This document shows, piece by piece, positions 23,153 through 34,683 of a DNA stretch of 64,000 nucleotides; the stretch's first letter is position 1; the number at the start of each line of letters is the position of its first letter. The notes below the pieces were generated by a model. The model was not told the DNA's origin, did no database searches, and worked only from the letters and a program-made list of their open reading frames with translations. The translations under genes and the position numbers were made by a program. The stretch lies in NCBI GenBank assembly GCA_036936605.1, contig JAUPFV010000002.1, positions 216,869,046-216,933,045 of the forward strand. The letters run 5' to 3'. The DNA is from Limnanthes douglasii subsp. nivea (taxonomy: Eukaryota > Streptophyta > Magnoliopsida > Brassicales > Limnanthaceae).

Positions 23153-24416
23153 ATTTTTTAGTATCCAATTCTCTCTTCCTAAGAGAGTTAATAGACAGCC
23201 TTCTAGAATTTCTGTTTGCAGACTTTATCTTTCTTGCAATAATGGTTTCAAATTCTCTTTCAGGATCATTAGAACTTGCTTTTGGGGATGGATTTAAACT
23301 GCCAGCACAACCTCTTCTGGGAGAAAGCACCATGTTTCTGTCCATGAAGTTCTTCTCCTCCTCGAGATTTTGGAGTGCACTTATGATGTCAGGGTCAGTA
23401 ATCGAATCTGTTCTCTCTTTTGTAGGACTCCCAACACTAGTTGGTGGACAAGACGTAGATTGTCTGTCTTTCTTTGTAATTATTGACTTAAGTTTCCTCC
23501 TATAGACATGAGTAAAAGGTTTAACCTTTGTAGGCAAAGTATCAGCTTGTTGTTGATTGTCTGACTTGTTTGTAACTTGTAAACTCTGTATATCATTCTT
23601 TTGAGCAATAACAAGATCAGCTTCTTTGTGTTTCTTGGCTTCCATACCCTGGCGCTTTTTGCATTCATTAAGATTGTGTCCAATATGACAGCAGCCCATG
23701 CAGTAACCAGGAATATTTTTGTAGCTTACCCTTATAGAATACACATGTCCATCCCCAAATTCCACACTCAACATTCTTTTTAGCGATTTAGAAACATCGA
23801 CTTCAAGTAAAGCAAAGCACGCATTCCATTTTGCCCTGTTCCTTTCTGGAATAACCACGTGATGCACCTTACCAATGGTTGATGCTATTTCTCGAACTAC
23901 TGAAGTATCATACATGAACTCAGGTAACATTTCAAACCTTACCCAGATGAGAGCCTCTGGGCATTCAAAGTTCCTACTGCTTTCTGGGCACCACTTGATC
24001 ACTCTCATCATTTTGCCGTCTACTTTCCAGAATCTGCTAACCCACAAACGCCCAGCGTCCTCCAGCATTGCAAACTCAACCAAAATTTGCCTAGAATCGA
24101 TTGTAACATAGGAATACTCACCTTTAAACTTTAAAGATTCAAGAAACAGTTGGAATGCCTGTCTCTTAGGTATTCCATCATTAAATTTGGCTATCAACGT
24201 AGTCCTTGATTTAAAGCAGAGATCAGTCTTAACCTTGCTATCAAACGTAATCTTGATATTATCCTCCTCTTTGGTTACACCTACTGGTTTGAAATTTGAA
24301 GTCTGAAACTTCTTCCTTACTACATCGGAATAGGACTTGGCATTAGTAGCCTCATCTTTCGACTTTATACTCCCAATCGAGTTGCTTTTTAATGGTGGGA
24401 AGTCAGCGTCATTCAT
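23133..24416 (-). CDS. LINE ORF1: DUF4283 / zinc-knuckle RNA-binding protein
   Basis: 427 codons from the ATG at 24416 (MNDADFPPLK); the frame opens slightly further up but only with non-ATG codons. The N-terminal half resembles the DUF4283 RNA-recognition-like domain of plant L1 elements (KRQAFQLFLESLKFKG, WVSRFWKVDGKMM, WVRFEMLPEFMYD). A CCHC knuckle follows (CMGCCHIGHNLNEC, about residues 243-256), then a basic Ser-rich tail. It is thought to bind LINE RNA in the ribonucleoprotein. No internal stops. It ends 20 nt inside ORF2, suggesting coupled reinitiation. Confidence 0.93.
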   Translation of the reverse strand: MNDADFPPLKSNSIGSIKSKDEATNAKSYSDVVRKKFQTSNFKPVGVTKEEDNIKITFDSKVKTDLCFKSRTTLIAKFNDGIPKRQAFQLFLESLKFKGEYSYVTIDSRQILVEFAMLEDAGRLWVSRFWKVDGKMMRVIKWCPESSRNFECPEALIWVRFEMLPEFMYDTSVVREIASTIGKVHHVVIPERNRAKWNACFALLEVDVSKSLKRMLSVEFGDGHVYSIRVSYKNIPGYCMGCCHIGHNLNECKKRQGMEAKKHKEADLVIAQKNDIQSLQVTNKSDNQQQADTLPTKVKPFTHVYRRKLKSIITKKDRQSTSCPPTSVGSPTKERTDSITDPDIISALQNLEEEKNFMDRNMVLSPRRGCAGSLNPSPKASSNDPEREFETIIARKIKSANRNSRRLSINSLRKRELDTKKYASDND

Positions 24417-24605
24417 TTTTCCGAAGAGCCACACCACTTTGCTTCAACAGGCAGTGCCTGCAAGCCCAAGCGCGACGATGCCCAAGCACAGCCTATGCCA
24501 CCACTTCTTTCAATAGTCTCTATATCAGCAAAGTATCTTAAAAGTAAATTTCTTAGAGCTTAAGAAATCTTTAGGTTCTTGGAGTTTCTTGGGAGAGAAG
24601 TCCTC

Positions 24606-24622
24606 ATACTAAGGGGTACCTT
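24606..24622. repeat. LINE target-site duplication, 5' side
   Basis: Second copy of ATACTAAGGGGTACCTT. The FRL4A-like promoter starts directly after it. Confidence 0.95.
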
Positions 24623-24946
24623 CATTGTTAGTAAACTTTCCTACAAAACTGAGAGAGTAAATTCGTAAATGTCGTTACTTATATATAGATAATTATTCCT
24701 CCTGATAAGTTTACTAATGATGTATGTGTACGCACCCGAAGCGCATCCTAGATATTCTAACAAAGTTTCAAAGTTTCCCAATTACACGTGTCGACACATT
24801 TGATTTCCACGTCATCATTCTCTCCTCTTAGGCTCATCATCCCTACCTAGGTTGTCCATTTCTTCTAGGGTTTTGCGATTTCTTCTTTTTCTCTCTCTAG
24901 CCAGTGAAATCAGCTGCAGTGTACAAACGACAAAACCAAGTTGGCG
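24623..24946 (+). promoter_or_regulatory. Promoter and 5' UTR of the FRIGIDA-like gene
   Basis: Only 341 bp separate the LINE end from the ATG. The stretch holds a TATATATAG box (about 24680), a G-box/ABRE core ACACGTGT (24784-24791), a bZIP-type ACGTCA (24809-24814) and a pyrimidine-rich leader (CTCTCTCTAG region, about 24880-24900). These motifs suggest bZIP/bHLH binding, but that is inferred. Anything further upstream has been displaced about 5.9 kb by the LINE. Confidence 0.6.
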
Positions 24947-27675
24947 ATGGGGTCGAACCCCGATCCCGGCGGGTTATCCGAGTTGACTCATCCGAGTTTC
25001 GACGAGTTCCAGCGACAGACGTCGCTCATGACAAGCTGTACTCTTCTATGGAAGGAACTCTCTGACCACTTCACTTCTTTAGAGCAGAACATCCTCAAGA
25101 AATCGGATGCCTTGAAGCTCAAAATCGAAACTTTAGATCACGACACTCAAGCTTCGTTGAACTCATTGAAGGAGCGAGAGGTCACAATCGATGGTAGCAT
25201 CGAGATCGCCATGGGGAAAGTAGAGGAGAAAACGAAAGCGGTCTTGGATTCACTCGAAGAACACGGAGGTTCGAATTTGAACGGTGAAGTCGATGATGGA
25301 GACGGTTTGCTGTATGCGTTGAAGAGATTTTGCTTGAAAATGGACTCGAGAGGGTTCTGGAGGTTTGTGACGGAGAGAAAGAAGGAGCTTGATTGCTTAC
25401 GTACGCAGATTCCGGCGGCTTTGTTGGAATGTCTGGATCCGGCGAGATTTGTTCTCGAAGCGATATCGGAGGTGTTTCCCGTCGACAAGAGAGGAGAGAG
25501 AGCCAACAACGATTTGGGATGGGCTTGTGTGGTGATGCTTGAGAGTTTGATTCCAGTTATGGTGGATCCAGTTTTAGGGAGTTCACGGTTGCTGGTGACG
25601 CCAAGCATCAAGAAAAAGGCTAAAGTGATAGCTGAAACTTGGAAAACAAGTTTGGAAGAGAGAGGAGGGATTGAGAATGTTAAAACACCTGATGTTCACA
25701 CTTTTCTTCAGCATTTGGTGACTTTTGGAATTGTGAAGAAGGATGATCTTGGTTTGTATAGGAGGCTTGTGGTTGGGTCTGCTTGGCGTAAACAGATGCC
25801 TAAGCTTGCTCTTTCACTTGGTTTGGGTGGTAACATGTCTGGTAGGTTTACACTATTCATCTTAGTTTCTGCAGATTACCTCATGTTCTGATTGCAGTAC
25901 TTGTTAAATCATATCTGGGTATATGTCTCTGTTCTTCAGCCAATAGAGGGGGTACACCTTGATTTTCTTACTAGATCGTGTAGTTTACCAATAATGTAAT
26001 TGGTGATGGTTTATAGATATGTCTTTTTAACTGTCCTATGTGTAAACAAAGGTCCAGTCAACTTTAGGGTTAGATTACAATGTGGTTGATGTGCATGTTG
26101 ATTTTCTTAAATAGTTGAACTTCCTTCAGGTGAGCTGTGGATTTAGCTTCTGATATCAAGCATGTTGTATTTTGAATGGTTTTTTGTTGAACAGAAATGA
26201 TTGAAGAGTTAATCAGTAGGGGACAGCAGCTTGACGCTGTGCATTTTACTTATGAATTTGGCCTTGTTGACAAGTTCCCTCCTGCTCCCCTACTTAAAGC
26301 TTATTTAAGGGATGCGAAGAAGGCTGCATCTTCCGTTTTGGAGGATCCCAATAATGTCGGCCGTGCTACGGTATATATATTTCTTTAGTTTTGCACATCA
26401 CAGTTTTTGACTATTTTGTTTCTTTGATAAGTTACTGTTGCATTTTTCAAAAATGATTTTTTTTATCCTTTTGGGGCTCATGAGTATATAATGTAAGTTG
26501 TAATGGTTGTGTCGTTTTGGGGCTGCTTTCCATTTCAAGGTAGCAAAGCATGGTCTTTAGGGGTTGTTTGGTGTATTGGGCTCTAAGACTTATTGGAAGC
26601 AAAAGGCTTGTTTGGTTCATCCGACACACTTCTTCGCTTTTTACCAACAAAACTGGCCTATTTTGTATACACCAAATCACCTACTACTCTTTCTAAAATG
26701 CTAACGTTATTTCTTTGCTTATTTTGACCTAGTTTTCTAGGTTACAAGTTAGACACCAAACTACCCCTTATTCTGTGAAAACAGTCATTAGGTGCATTTC
26801 CCTTCCGTGAGGATGTTTGAACACTCTGAACTCTCGGCTCATTGTGACCTCGTAGTTATGGTGTTCCTAATTTGCATTTATGTCAAGGACAGATGACACT
26901 AGTCACACCATGAGTGGTGTTGTGGCTAACTGTTCTTGTAACCACATGTCTCATTCTAATAACTCAAAGCATAAAGTTGAAAGATTTGGCTCTTCTGTTT
27001 TAAGTCATTTGTGCCTGTGGTTTTAGGGGTTGAATACTTCGCGTCCCGCTCCAATGATTGCATTTTAGTGCTATGTGATATGATGACCTACTATATCAAT
27101 ATATGAAACGACCTGTAAACCCTGCTTATTACTTCAATTACTTAGTTGCTCCTTTTGTTTCACTTCTCCAGCAATTTGCCGTACGCAAAGAGCAATCAGC
27201 ATTAAAATCAGTAATAAAATGCATCGAAGAGTATAAACTTGAAAAAGACTTCCCTCCTGAAAACCTCAAGAAGCGACTCGATCAGCTAGAGAAACCAAAG
27301 ACAGAGAAACGAAAACCTGTGGCAGTTCCTGCCAACAAAAGAACTCGAGCCAGCAACGGAGGTCCCATGCCTCCAGCCAAAGCTGGTCGATTAACAAACG
27401 CTTATGTTTCCTCGTTCCCTACTCCTTCCACTTATCTCCTGTCTCCCTCTCATTCCCCGCAGTACCAACAATTCGCATCCCCACTGTCTGCTTCTCATTC
27501 CCAGCAGTACCAACAATTTGCATCCCCGCCAGCCATGTATGGCAGCAGAAGCCCACCATATGTTTACTCGCCCGAAGCTGCGGCTCCGTCCTACACAGTC
27601 GGTCCAATAAATTATCCTCCTCCATATGGCGGCTACTGTAATGGTGTGGCACCATATCAGCCGGCTTACTACTGA
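24947..27675 (+). CDS. FRL4A: FRIGIDA-like protein, FRL4A type (3 exons)
   Basis: Exons 24947-25841, 26195-26370 and 27172-27675 join into 524 residues, close to the Arabidopsis FRL4A length. Intron 1 is GT-AG phase 1, intron 2 phase 0. The start is ATG 24947 (MGSNPDPGGLSEL), matching the family. An N-terminal coiled coil (about 15-95, SDHFTSLEQNILKKSD) precedes the Frigida domain (about 100-415: DSRGFWRFVTERKKEL, LGWACVVMLESLIPVM, MIEELISRGQQLDAVHF, FGLVDKFPPAPLLKAYL, RKEQSALKSV, KRTRASNGGPMPPAKAGR). The tail is Pro/Tyr/Ser-rich with a duplicated SHS.QYQQFASP unit. FRIGIDA-family proteins act in the nucleus; FRIGIDA itself scaffolds FLC activation, while FRL4 roles are less clear. No defects are seen. 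Orthology to FRL4A versus FRL4B or FRL3 is an inference. Confidence 0.95.
26560..26767. mobile_element. Tourist/Harbinger-type MITE in intron 2 of the FRIGIDA-like gene
   Basis: A 208 bp segment with terminal inverted repeats GGGGTTGTTTGGTGT and ACACCAAACTACCCC (one mismatch), flanked by TTA on both sides (26557-26559 and 26768-26770). A TTA duplication with such ends is typical of PIF/Harbinger MITEs. It sits inside the 801 bp intron and away from the splice sites. Confidence 0.82.
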
Positions 27676-29640
27676 TAAAAAATCATGACTATGAAGAAGG
27701 TAACCACTGATGATGATTTTATGTCTTACTTTTGCTAAATTGTTTGTTTGTAATCAATCACTAACCGTTTTTACGGTAGCTATGTCTGTCTCTGTGTGTG
27801 TATTAATTATAACAACTTATTGTCTTAATTTCTTGCCTTCCAAGGTGAGAAGCTGTATTTTCTGATGTTAATTGAAACTTTTTAGTACTAGGTTATCGTG
27901 AAAAGGAATGTTGATGGAAACATAGGAAAATCACCATTGAAAATTTCTTGGGGATTTATAAGACATCCCTCATGTTTGTAATCATAGATGCCTTTTCGGC
28001 TTTTGGCTTGTTCTCTACAACTTATTGTCGGGTAGGTCGGAATCGGTGGTGAGCATGATTTTCCAGTTTTGAGTTCGGCTCTCAAAATTGAAATTTCAAA
28101 GTAGTCAAGGTTTTGAGGTGCTAATACTTGACAGTGTCTTCTAAAATGTAATCCTGAATTAGGAATGAAATTTGACCTATATCTGGGGTTCCAAATTGCT
28201 GTTTCAGTCAAGCCTTAAATAGGGTTTTTATGATGTAAATTGAATTCTTGTATTTGAAAGTGAGTCATCCTTGAATATCCCCATCCCACTTGGACACAGA
28301 ATTTCTAATTTGGATCTTCTGTTTACTAACCGGAGTCGGAGGAACCATTAGATTGTTGTTTTTTTAAAAGTGTTATTAAACCATCTTATTCAATTTATTT
28401 AAGGAAAATGTCATTCTATCCTAAAGGGGTCAGATTTTGTTAAAGATAATAATAATAAAAATAAAATAGTTATGCTAATTTAATTTTTGCTTCTTTATTG
28501 ATGATTAGCTATTTTTTCATACTAAGCTATTTTTGCATACTAGTATTGGCAAGTGAGATTAAAATTCGTAAGGACTATTTTTTTTGGTTTATAATGTTAA
28601 TCTATTGTTTTACCCTAACCCTTTTATTTTTTTTGTTTTATACTAATCTTGTGTTTTTATGATTTTGAAGAGACGTTTTTTTTTTACACATACCAACCAA
28701 GTGAGCAGAAACATGTTGTCAAGAGACAATACAGAGAAGTTTGAAGTAGGCTTATTATTTGAAAGCAGGTACCAGAATAGATGGAAGAATAAAATCAATC
28801 TATTCAAAAGGAGTTGTCTTGATAAAATTTGAGGAAGAGACGTTTTTTAACAAAATAATTATTAGTATCAATATATTTAATATATTTTTTAAAAAAATTG
28901 GTTTGAAAAAAATAATTCGTTGAAAAATTAAATATTTAGTTTAAAAGAAAAAAAAAAGCTGATTTTACTAGATTTTAAAATTATTTTTGAACTATTTTTT
29001 ATTTAAAGTTTTAAAAAAACATTCATTCCAAAACGGTTTTTAAAATTATTTTGATTTTTTTTTTTATAATATTTATTTAAAATTTTGAAAATAAATAGTT
29101 TTTAGAATATAAAATCTGTGAACGTACAATAGTTTTTACTTCCATTACAATATCAAAATAAATATGCACTTAGATATTTTCATTACAATATCAAAATAAA
29201 TCTATAATCTATTTTTGTACGCACTTAGATGTGTACACACACTTAGTTGTGTATTTCCATCTAGGACGTAATAAAAGTTTTTTAAATCATTTTAACACCA
29301 ATCATTTTAAAAATAGCTACTTTAACCTTAATGACTGATTTACCAACCTCAACTAACAAATTAATCTGATTGACCAACGATTCCTAAAAATTTAAGGGGT
29401 GAGATGTTTCTCTCCAAACGCCATGGCGGCCGACTGGAGTTTATTGTAGGTCTCAAATTAAGAGAGTGAACCAGAGTTCGATGACGAAAAAATGGAGTTT
29501 GGAGTTTGTATTTGGTCTGAGATGTGTGCTTTTTAGATGGAGTTTTTTTGTTGGTGGAGTGCTGTTACGGTCCTGTCCCAACAAAGATGATACATACTCC
29601 AACTTTTTATACATAAATCCAACAAAATCATCTCTCTGTA
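27676..29640. other. 3' UTR of the FRIGIDA-like gene and AT-rich intergenic DNA
   Basis: The first few hundred bases probably contain the 3' UTR; no certain poly(A) signal can be fixed. The rest is AT-rich with homopolymer runs and no gene recognised. Confidence 0.5.
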
Positions 29641-29649
29641 GAACATAAA

Positions 29650-29890
29650 AATGGGGTCCTGTTGTTTCTTGCTATCTCCACCTGCAAAAATCAATGTCCA
29701 TTTCAATAGCACCCAAAATTCGACAGCTCAGAACTTGAAAGCTCACAAAGTAGTCTCCTTTCAGTACAAACCTTTTCTACTTTCATTGATCACAAACTCG
29801 GTAGTCTGAAATTAGGGTTTCGGAAGAGGAGTTCAGGGAATCTAAGCTTCGTATTGAGTTCATATTCTGTTTCCAATTGGCTGTGAAAAG
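29650..29890 (+). pseudogene. Possible N-terminal exon relic of a host gene
   Basis: An ATG at 29650 opens a short frame (MGSCCFLLSPPAKINVHFNS) rich in Ser, Asn and Lys with few acids, resembling an organelle-targeting leader. A one-base shift near 29790 is needed to continue (DHKLGSLKLGFRKRSSGN, then LSFVLSSYSVSNWL). Nothing downstream supports further exons, and I cannot name it. Chance is a fair alternative. Confidence 0.25.
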
Positions 29891-32069
29891 AGCTAGGGTT
29901 TTGGTATTGGAGAAGTATGTGATTCCTGGCGGGAGCTTTGGCTATTAACATAGTGATGGTTACACTTTTGCTGTTGACTTTTGTGTCATGTTCGGTTCTA
30001 GGTGATAAGGTTAGTTGTTTGAAATCTAAAATTTATCTCTTTTTGTTGTTGATAGATCTAGCCAAATTGCAATAGCTTTATTGCGCTAATATCTAAATTG
30101 TCAGAGACTCGGAGTAACCAAAATATGAACTAATGCAGAGGTGAGAATAGGAAACTCTTAATAATTGTACAAGCAATATCTTTTGTTCCTCAATCTTTAC
30201 TGTGAAATGTGTTAGGGGTTGAAGCTTTACTGTAAAATAAGTTTAAAGGTTGAAACTTTGTTTCTCTTTTTTATACTTATTGTGTGTTTTGTTTTATTTA
30301 GTGTATAGGAATGTAAAATAAGAATTAATACTGCTAATTAACATAGCCGTATTAATTTTTTCAGCAGTTTTATTATTTTTGGAAATATATTAAATAGAAT
30401 ATTTATTTGATTTGTCTCTAAAAAATACAAACTTTCAAATAAAAAAAGAAAAAAAACTTTTTTTTTTAGAAAATAATATATATTTAAAAAGAGGAGTGGG
30501 TATAAAAGTATTTTTTAGGTGCTTTGTACCAAACATGAATTACCATCTCATTTAGTAGCATTTCAACTAATATTGAAACTTATACTAGAGACCCCAATAT
30601 TTTAAATTATATTATTAATTTTAAAATTCAGTTTTAATTAAACTTTTTGTTAAAATTAAACATTTTTATATTCATATCAACTATCACTTTTTCATCGAGT
30701 GACTTTTTTTAAACCATTTTTTTAAAAATTGGGCTGTATATTAATTAGCTTTTTTAATTTGAAACTAATTTTTTAAATAAATAGACCTTATCTTTAAAAA
30801 AAATATGTTATATATATTAAATCTAAATCATACTATGTTTAAAAAAAAAAGTGTAAGCCTATTAGTGGTCTCCATTGATTAAAATATTCTTTCAATTCAA
30901 AAAAATAAAATAAAATAAAAATTATTATCTTGTTGAAAGTATTTTTCAAATCATAAATTTAATTAGCTCTAAAAGAAAATGAATTTAAGATGGTAGGATT
31001 AATATAAAACAAAAGGATAATAACAAAGCTAATTTAAAATGATGAGATATAAATTATAATCTCAACTGCTATACAAACCATATTTAATTATCAAAAATAA
31101 AATAAAAATTAAATGTGTTCACCGGTCATCATAATTCATAATAAAAATAAATTTTGATATCATTGTATTTGACCCACCATATAATTCATTTTAATATTTG
31201 GTGTTTATAAATGTTCCAACAATCCATTTCACAATATCATTTTTATCTTATATGTTTAGTGTTGTAAACTTGTAATATTCCAGTTTTTATTCCATTTTAT
31301 TATGTAGTACTAGTCATTACAGGTAGTTTATATGTAATAATATCAATATTAATTAAATTAATCATTAAATTTTAAACGCATTTTTTTCATTTCCTTACCG
31401 GTTTTGGCTTCCTCAGATTCCATAATAAGGTTGGGCTAATTTCTTAAAGGAGCCCATCTAAAATTTTAGGTTTAGAAAACGCCTAATAATTTGAGTTTGG
31501 TAGCTGGAAACCTAAGAAATGATATATTTTATCATAGAAAATTATGTTTATTTCGATAAATGATTTGAAACAATAATTATATAAGCAATATTTGAGTATA
31601 TACTTGAAAACCTAACAAAATTATTATTGCTACTATAAAAGAAGCGTCATTATAGTTAAAAATGATTTGAAAACAACAATAATTCATACCAATGGCAGAT
31701 TGGATCGGTAGAACGATAGGATAATTTGGTTAGGATAATTTGGTTTAATATAATCTTTATAAAATAAATTTAACAAATGTGTAATGATGTAATATTTAAT
31801 AAGCACGGGTTACTATGTAGTTTTTAGTCAACAACCATTATTATATATAGCGATATTCATTTTTTTAAAAAATGGGAATATTTATTACTTCATCATCTTT
31901 ATAGCATATTTTTTCTCTTTATTACTATGTTTATTTTTATAACCACTTTTTCAAAATATCTTAGGCTTAATATTGATAGAATTAAATTTTTCTGGATGTC
32001 TATTACATTAAAGTGGTTCGGATTTTACCTAGAGGGATAACTCAGATCCGATAGCCAAAACTTGATGAA
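29891..32069. other. AT-rich intergenic DNA
   Basis: Long A/T runs, no gene or clear repeat family seen. A GGATAATTTGGTTA motif is doubled near 31720-31742. Confidence 0.5.
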
Positions 32070-33725
32070 TAGAAGCTTGATGTGCCTAGTACATCGAATT
32101 ATGGGTTTTGAGCTTCATGAAATTGACCCGAATGACCAATGGATCTCAAAATAGTATAAATAACTCAACCACCAACATTAAATGGGTTCAAATTTTTCCA
32201 AAATATTAAATACAAGCAATCACCTCATTTTTACCCCTATGATCTACTAAAAACTTAATACCCAATAACCTAAAGATCTTCCACATTTACCCCTAAATTT
32301 GATTTCATCCTCAACAAACATCACCGTGGATATTTACGGATTCATCATTGGCAAACATAGTGGAAAACATCTCGTATCCAAAATTTGTTTCCAAAATCGA
32401 TATAAAAGCTTGAGTATGTTTGAGAATTCATTAGTAAAGATGAAAACTTATATGGAAGAGGAACCCACAACCAGGGTATAGAGTTTGATGATCAGAGCCG
32501 TGTCTGAAGAGAAATGTTTCGAGCAAGACTAAAACGATCAATTCACTTAAGAGCAACTCAAGCAATCTGCTCTAGCAACACTGAGTAAATAACTATTTTA
32601 AGATATCGCCAAGTTAAATGTTGAGAAATACGTAGTAGTGACCACTAAAAGGGTCGGATATGAGATTGAAAGGGAACGGTCTTCTAAGGAAAATAAAGTG
32701 GAGTATGGTCATCAGTTGGACTATAAACGTGACGAAGAAAAGTGCCAAGGCCGTTACATTTAAAAAAATAGACAAAGTCTAGATTTTGTTATGATTCTAC
32801 AGAGTCCAGTGATTACTCACTATACGACACATATGAGTTTTCTTCTCCGGAAAGAGACTATCGACGCAAAAGGTTTGCAAAGAAACAAAGTTCAAAAAAA
32901 CGCTCAAACTATCATTGAACATCAAAGCGAGTTAGGGATCCGAGGAATAAGAGAAATAACACAGATAAGCAGACACCAGTGTCCGATGCTAGGGATAGGG
33001 CGGTAACCGTTGGAAGAGGGGAACAAGCAACACCCCATGTCCAAGTCCCTTTAGACAGTCAGAGTTTCAGTTGCCAGGTGAGTAATTAATTCACAAAACC
33101 TACCGAAGATGGTTTATATAAATTGGAAAATGAAAGAATTGGGAAAAGTTATATAAACTAGGCCATAATTAGCGATAATTTCCTTTGTCTTTCAAAATTT
33201 TATGAGGACGCATGCAGAAGGGTTTCAATATCTTCATGTTGGAGATATTTGATGGAACCCAACTCCGAATAACCATATAAAAAATTCAAAGAATTTATGA
33301 TAAACTTTGGTGAGGATGACAAGCTAGCGGGTCAACCTTTTTCTCAAACATTCAAAGATGTCGCTTCGAAATGGTACAATCGTAAAGATTGTATAAAAAA
33401 CTTCGATATGTTATGGACCCTATTTAGATATTATTTTGTGGGAAGTAAAAAGTTCCAAGAAAACAGAGACACGATCATTAATTGACGACAGAAAGTTGAG
33501 GAGAGCGCGATGGAGTATATCAGGCGTTTTATTCAAACAAAAAACCGATGTGGAAGGTTGTGCAGAGTTGTTTTCTTATGCGGCGGATATGATGGGACTC
33601 TTACCGGAAACTTTAAAGGATAATATTGCTAGACAAATGAAATGACGTTCATTTTTTGCTAGTGCAAGTAAGAAAATAAATACTCGTGGAAGAAACTCAA
33701 GCATCCGATTTTGCTTCCATGTCCC
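32070..33725 (+). pseudogene. Tat gypsy 5' leader and gag relic (element E)
   Basis: The leader at 32070-32330 aligns with that of element F at about 61430-61680 (shared TATAAATAACTCAACCA, CCAAAATATTAAATACAAGC, ATCTTCCACATTTACC). Gag follows around 33280-33725: DDKLAGQPFSQTFKDVASKW, FGS-type motif FVGSKKFQENRDTI and, in a shifted frame, LVEETQASDFASMS. A stop at 33483-33485 and several shifts break it. It ends exactly at the left LTR of element B. Confidence 0.78.
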
Positions 33726-34050
33726 TGATGAGAGGATAAATGACTAAAAGTAGGTAATGTTGGATCTTGGACCTAGGTAGAATATTCTAGAAAGAGAAAG
33801 TAGAAAGAGAGTATTATATTCCAAAGAATGTCTCACCTACCAAGAATAATGGGTCTCCTTTTATAGTATGGAAAGGTGAACCCATCTATGTCCTTGGTGG
33901 GCTTACTTTATTTCTCTTTTAGTCCTTTATAATATACATAGTTTACAAATTATCCTATAATAAACGATAAATACTCTAATATGCATTTTAACTTCCTTCT
34001 ATTCAGAATTGGCTCCTTGTTGTTATTATTGACGAATTGCTCTCTTATCA
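33726..34050 (-). repeat. Element B 3' LTR
   Basis: 325 bp, starts TGATGAGAGG and ends CTCTTATCA in + orientation. PPT adjoins at 34051. Confidence 0.95.
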
Positions 34051-34588
34051 GTAGCCCCCCAGTCTTCGGGAACAACGGGAGTGAAGACTTTTCAGAAGGT
34101 AAGATCAGACCTTTCCTTCCATCTGATGCCGAAATCCTTCGTATCTTTATTCGATGATCGGGCGCAGACGCTTTCCTTCCATCCGATGCGAGATCCTTCA
34201 CGTTTTTATTCGATGGTCGGGCGCCGACGCTTTCCTTCCATCTGATGTCCGACCCTTCACATTTTTATTCGATGGTCGGGAGCGCTTAGCCTGCACCTTG
34301 TTCTTGAGCCGTCTTGGGTCTGCTTCCGCTCCTCCTGAGTGACACCTTTATAGGCCCAGACCGGCCGTTAGGTTTCGGAAAAGTAAACTGGGTTGGCGTG
34401 GCCCATCTAGCATCTCTGTCTGAACTAGCTAGCCCATGCCTTCTGTGTTTGTGTGACCAAAAACGACACGTGTTGACCGACTACTCGAGGCGTGCTTGTT
34501 TACACAGCTGCTCAAGAAACCCTTTCGACTTCCCGCTGCTTTTCATCGTTTGGACTTCCACGTACATGCAACAGCTAAATGAGGTCGC
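34051..34588 (+). promoter_or_regulatory. Upstream region of the element B antisense ORF
   Basis: Starts with the element PPT (minus-strand GGGGGGCTAC at 34060-34051). Between about 34120 and 34280 a motif with TTTATTCGATG.TCGGG and GACGCTTTCCTTCCATC is repeated about three times at 50-60 bp spacing, a candidate upstream repeat of the antisense promoter. Confidence 0.55.
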
Positions 34589-34598
34589 CTATAAATAC
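34589..34598 (+). promoter_or_regulatory. TATA box of the element B antisense ORF
   Basis: CTATAAATAC, about 95 nt upstream of the ATG at 34684 and followed by a pyrimidine/AC-rich leader. Confidence 0.65.
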
Positions 34599-34683
34599 CT
34601 CATAAACACACATTGCTCTCAGAAGCGTTCTAGAGAGAGAAATTGCTGCCCGGATTTTTCTAGAGAGAGAGAAAGCTTGTTTT

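Larger units (their letters stand above)
18711..24605 (-). mobile_element. L1-type LINE retrotransposon, nearly complete
   Basis: About 5.9 kb on the minus strand: 5' UTR (24605-24417), ORF1, ORF2 with endonuclease, RT, zinc-finger and RNase H regions, a 3' UTR of about 350 bp and a poly(A) tail seen as a T10 run at 18711-18720. A 15-17 bp duplication of the target flanks it, as produced by target-primed reverse transcription. The preserved TSD and long open frames imply a fairly recent, full-length or near full-length insertion. Confidence 0.96.

Noticed and set aside
21150..24111. Plus-strand frames across the LINE
   Set aside because: They are shadows of ORF1 and ORF2 on the minus strand.
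27419..27655. Minus-strand frame over the FRIGIDA-like C-terminus
   Set aside because: Shadow of exon 3, caused by the repeated Ser/Gln/Pro coding sequence.
29466..29648. 60-codon frame near 29.5 kb
   Set aside because: No family resemblance and no continuation; kept only the weak candidate starting at 29650.
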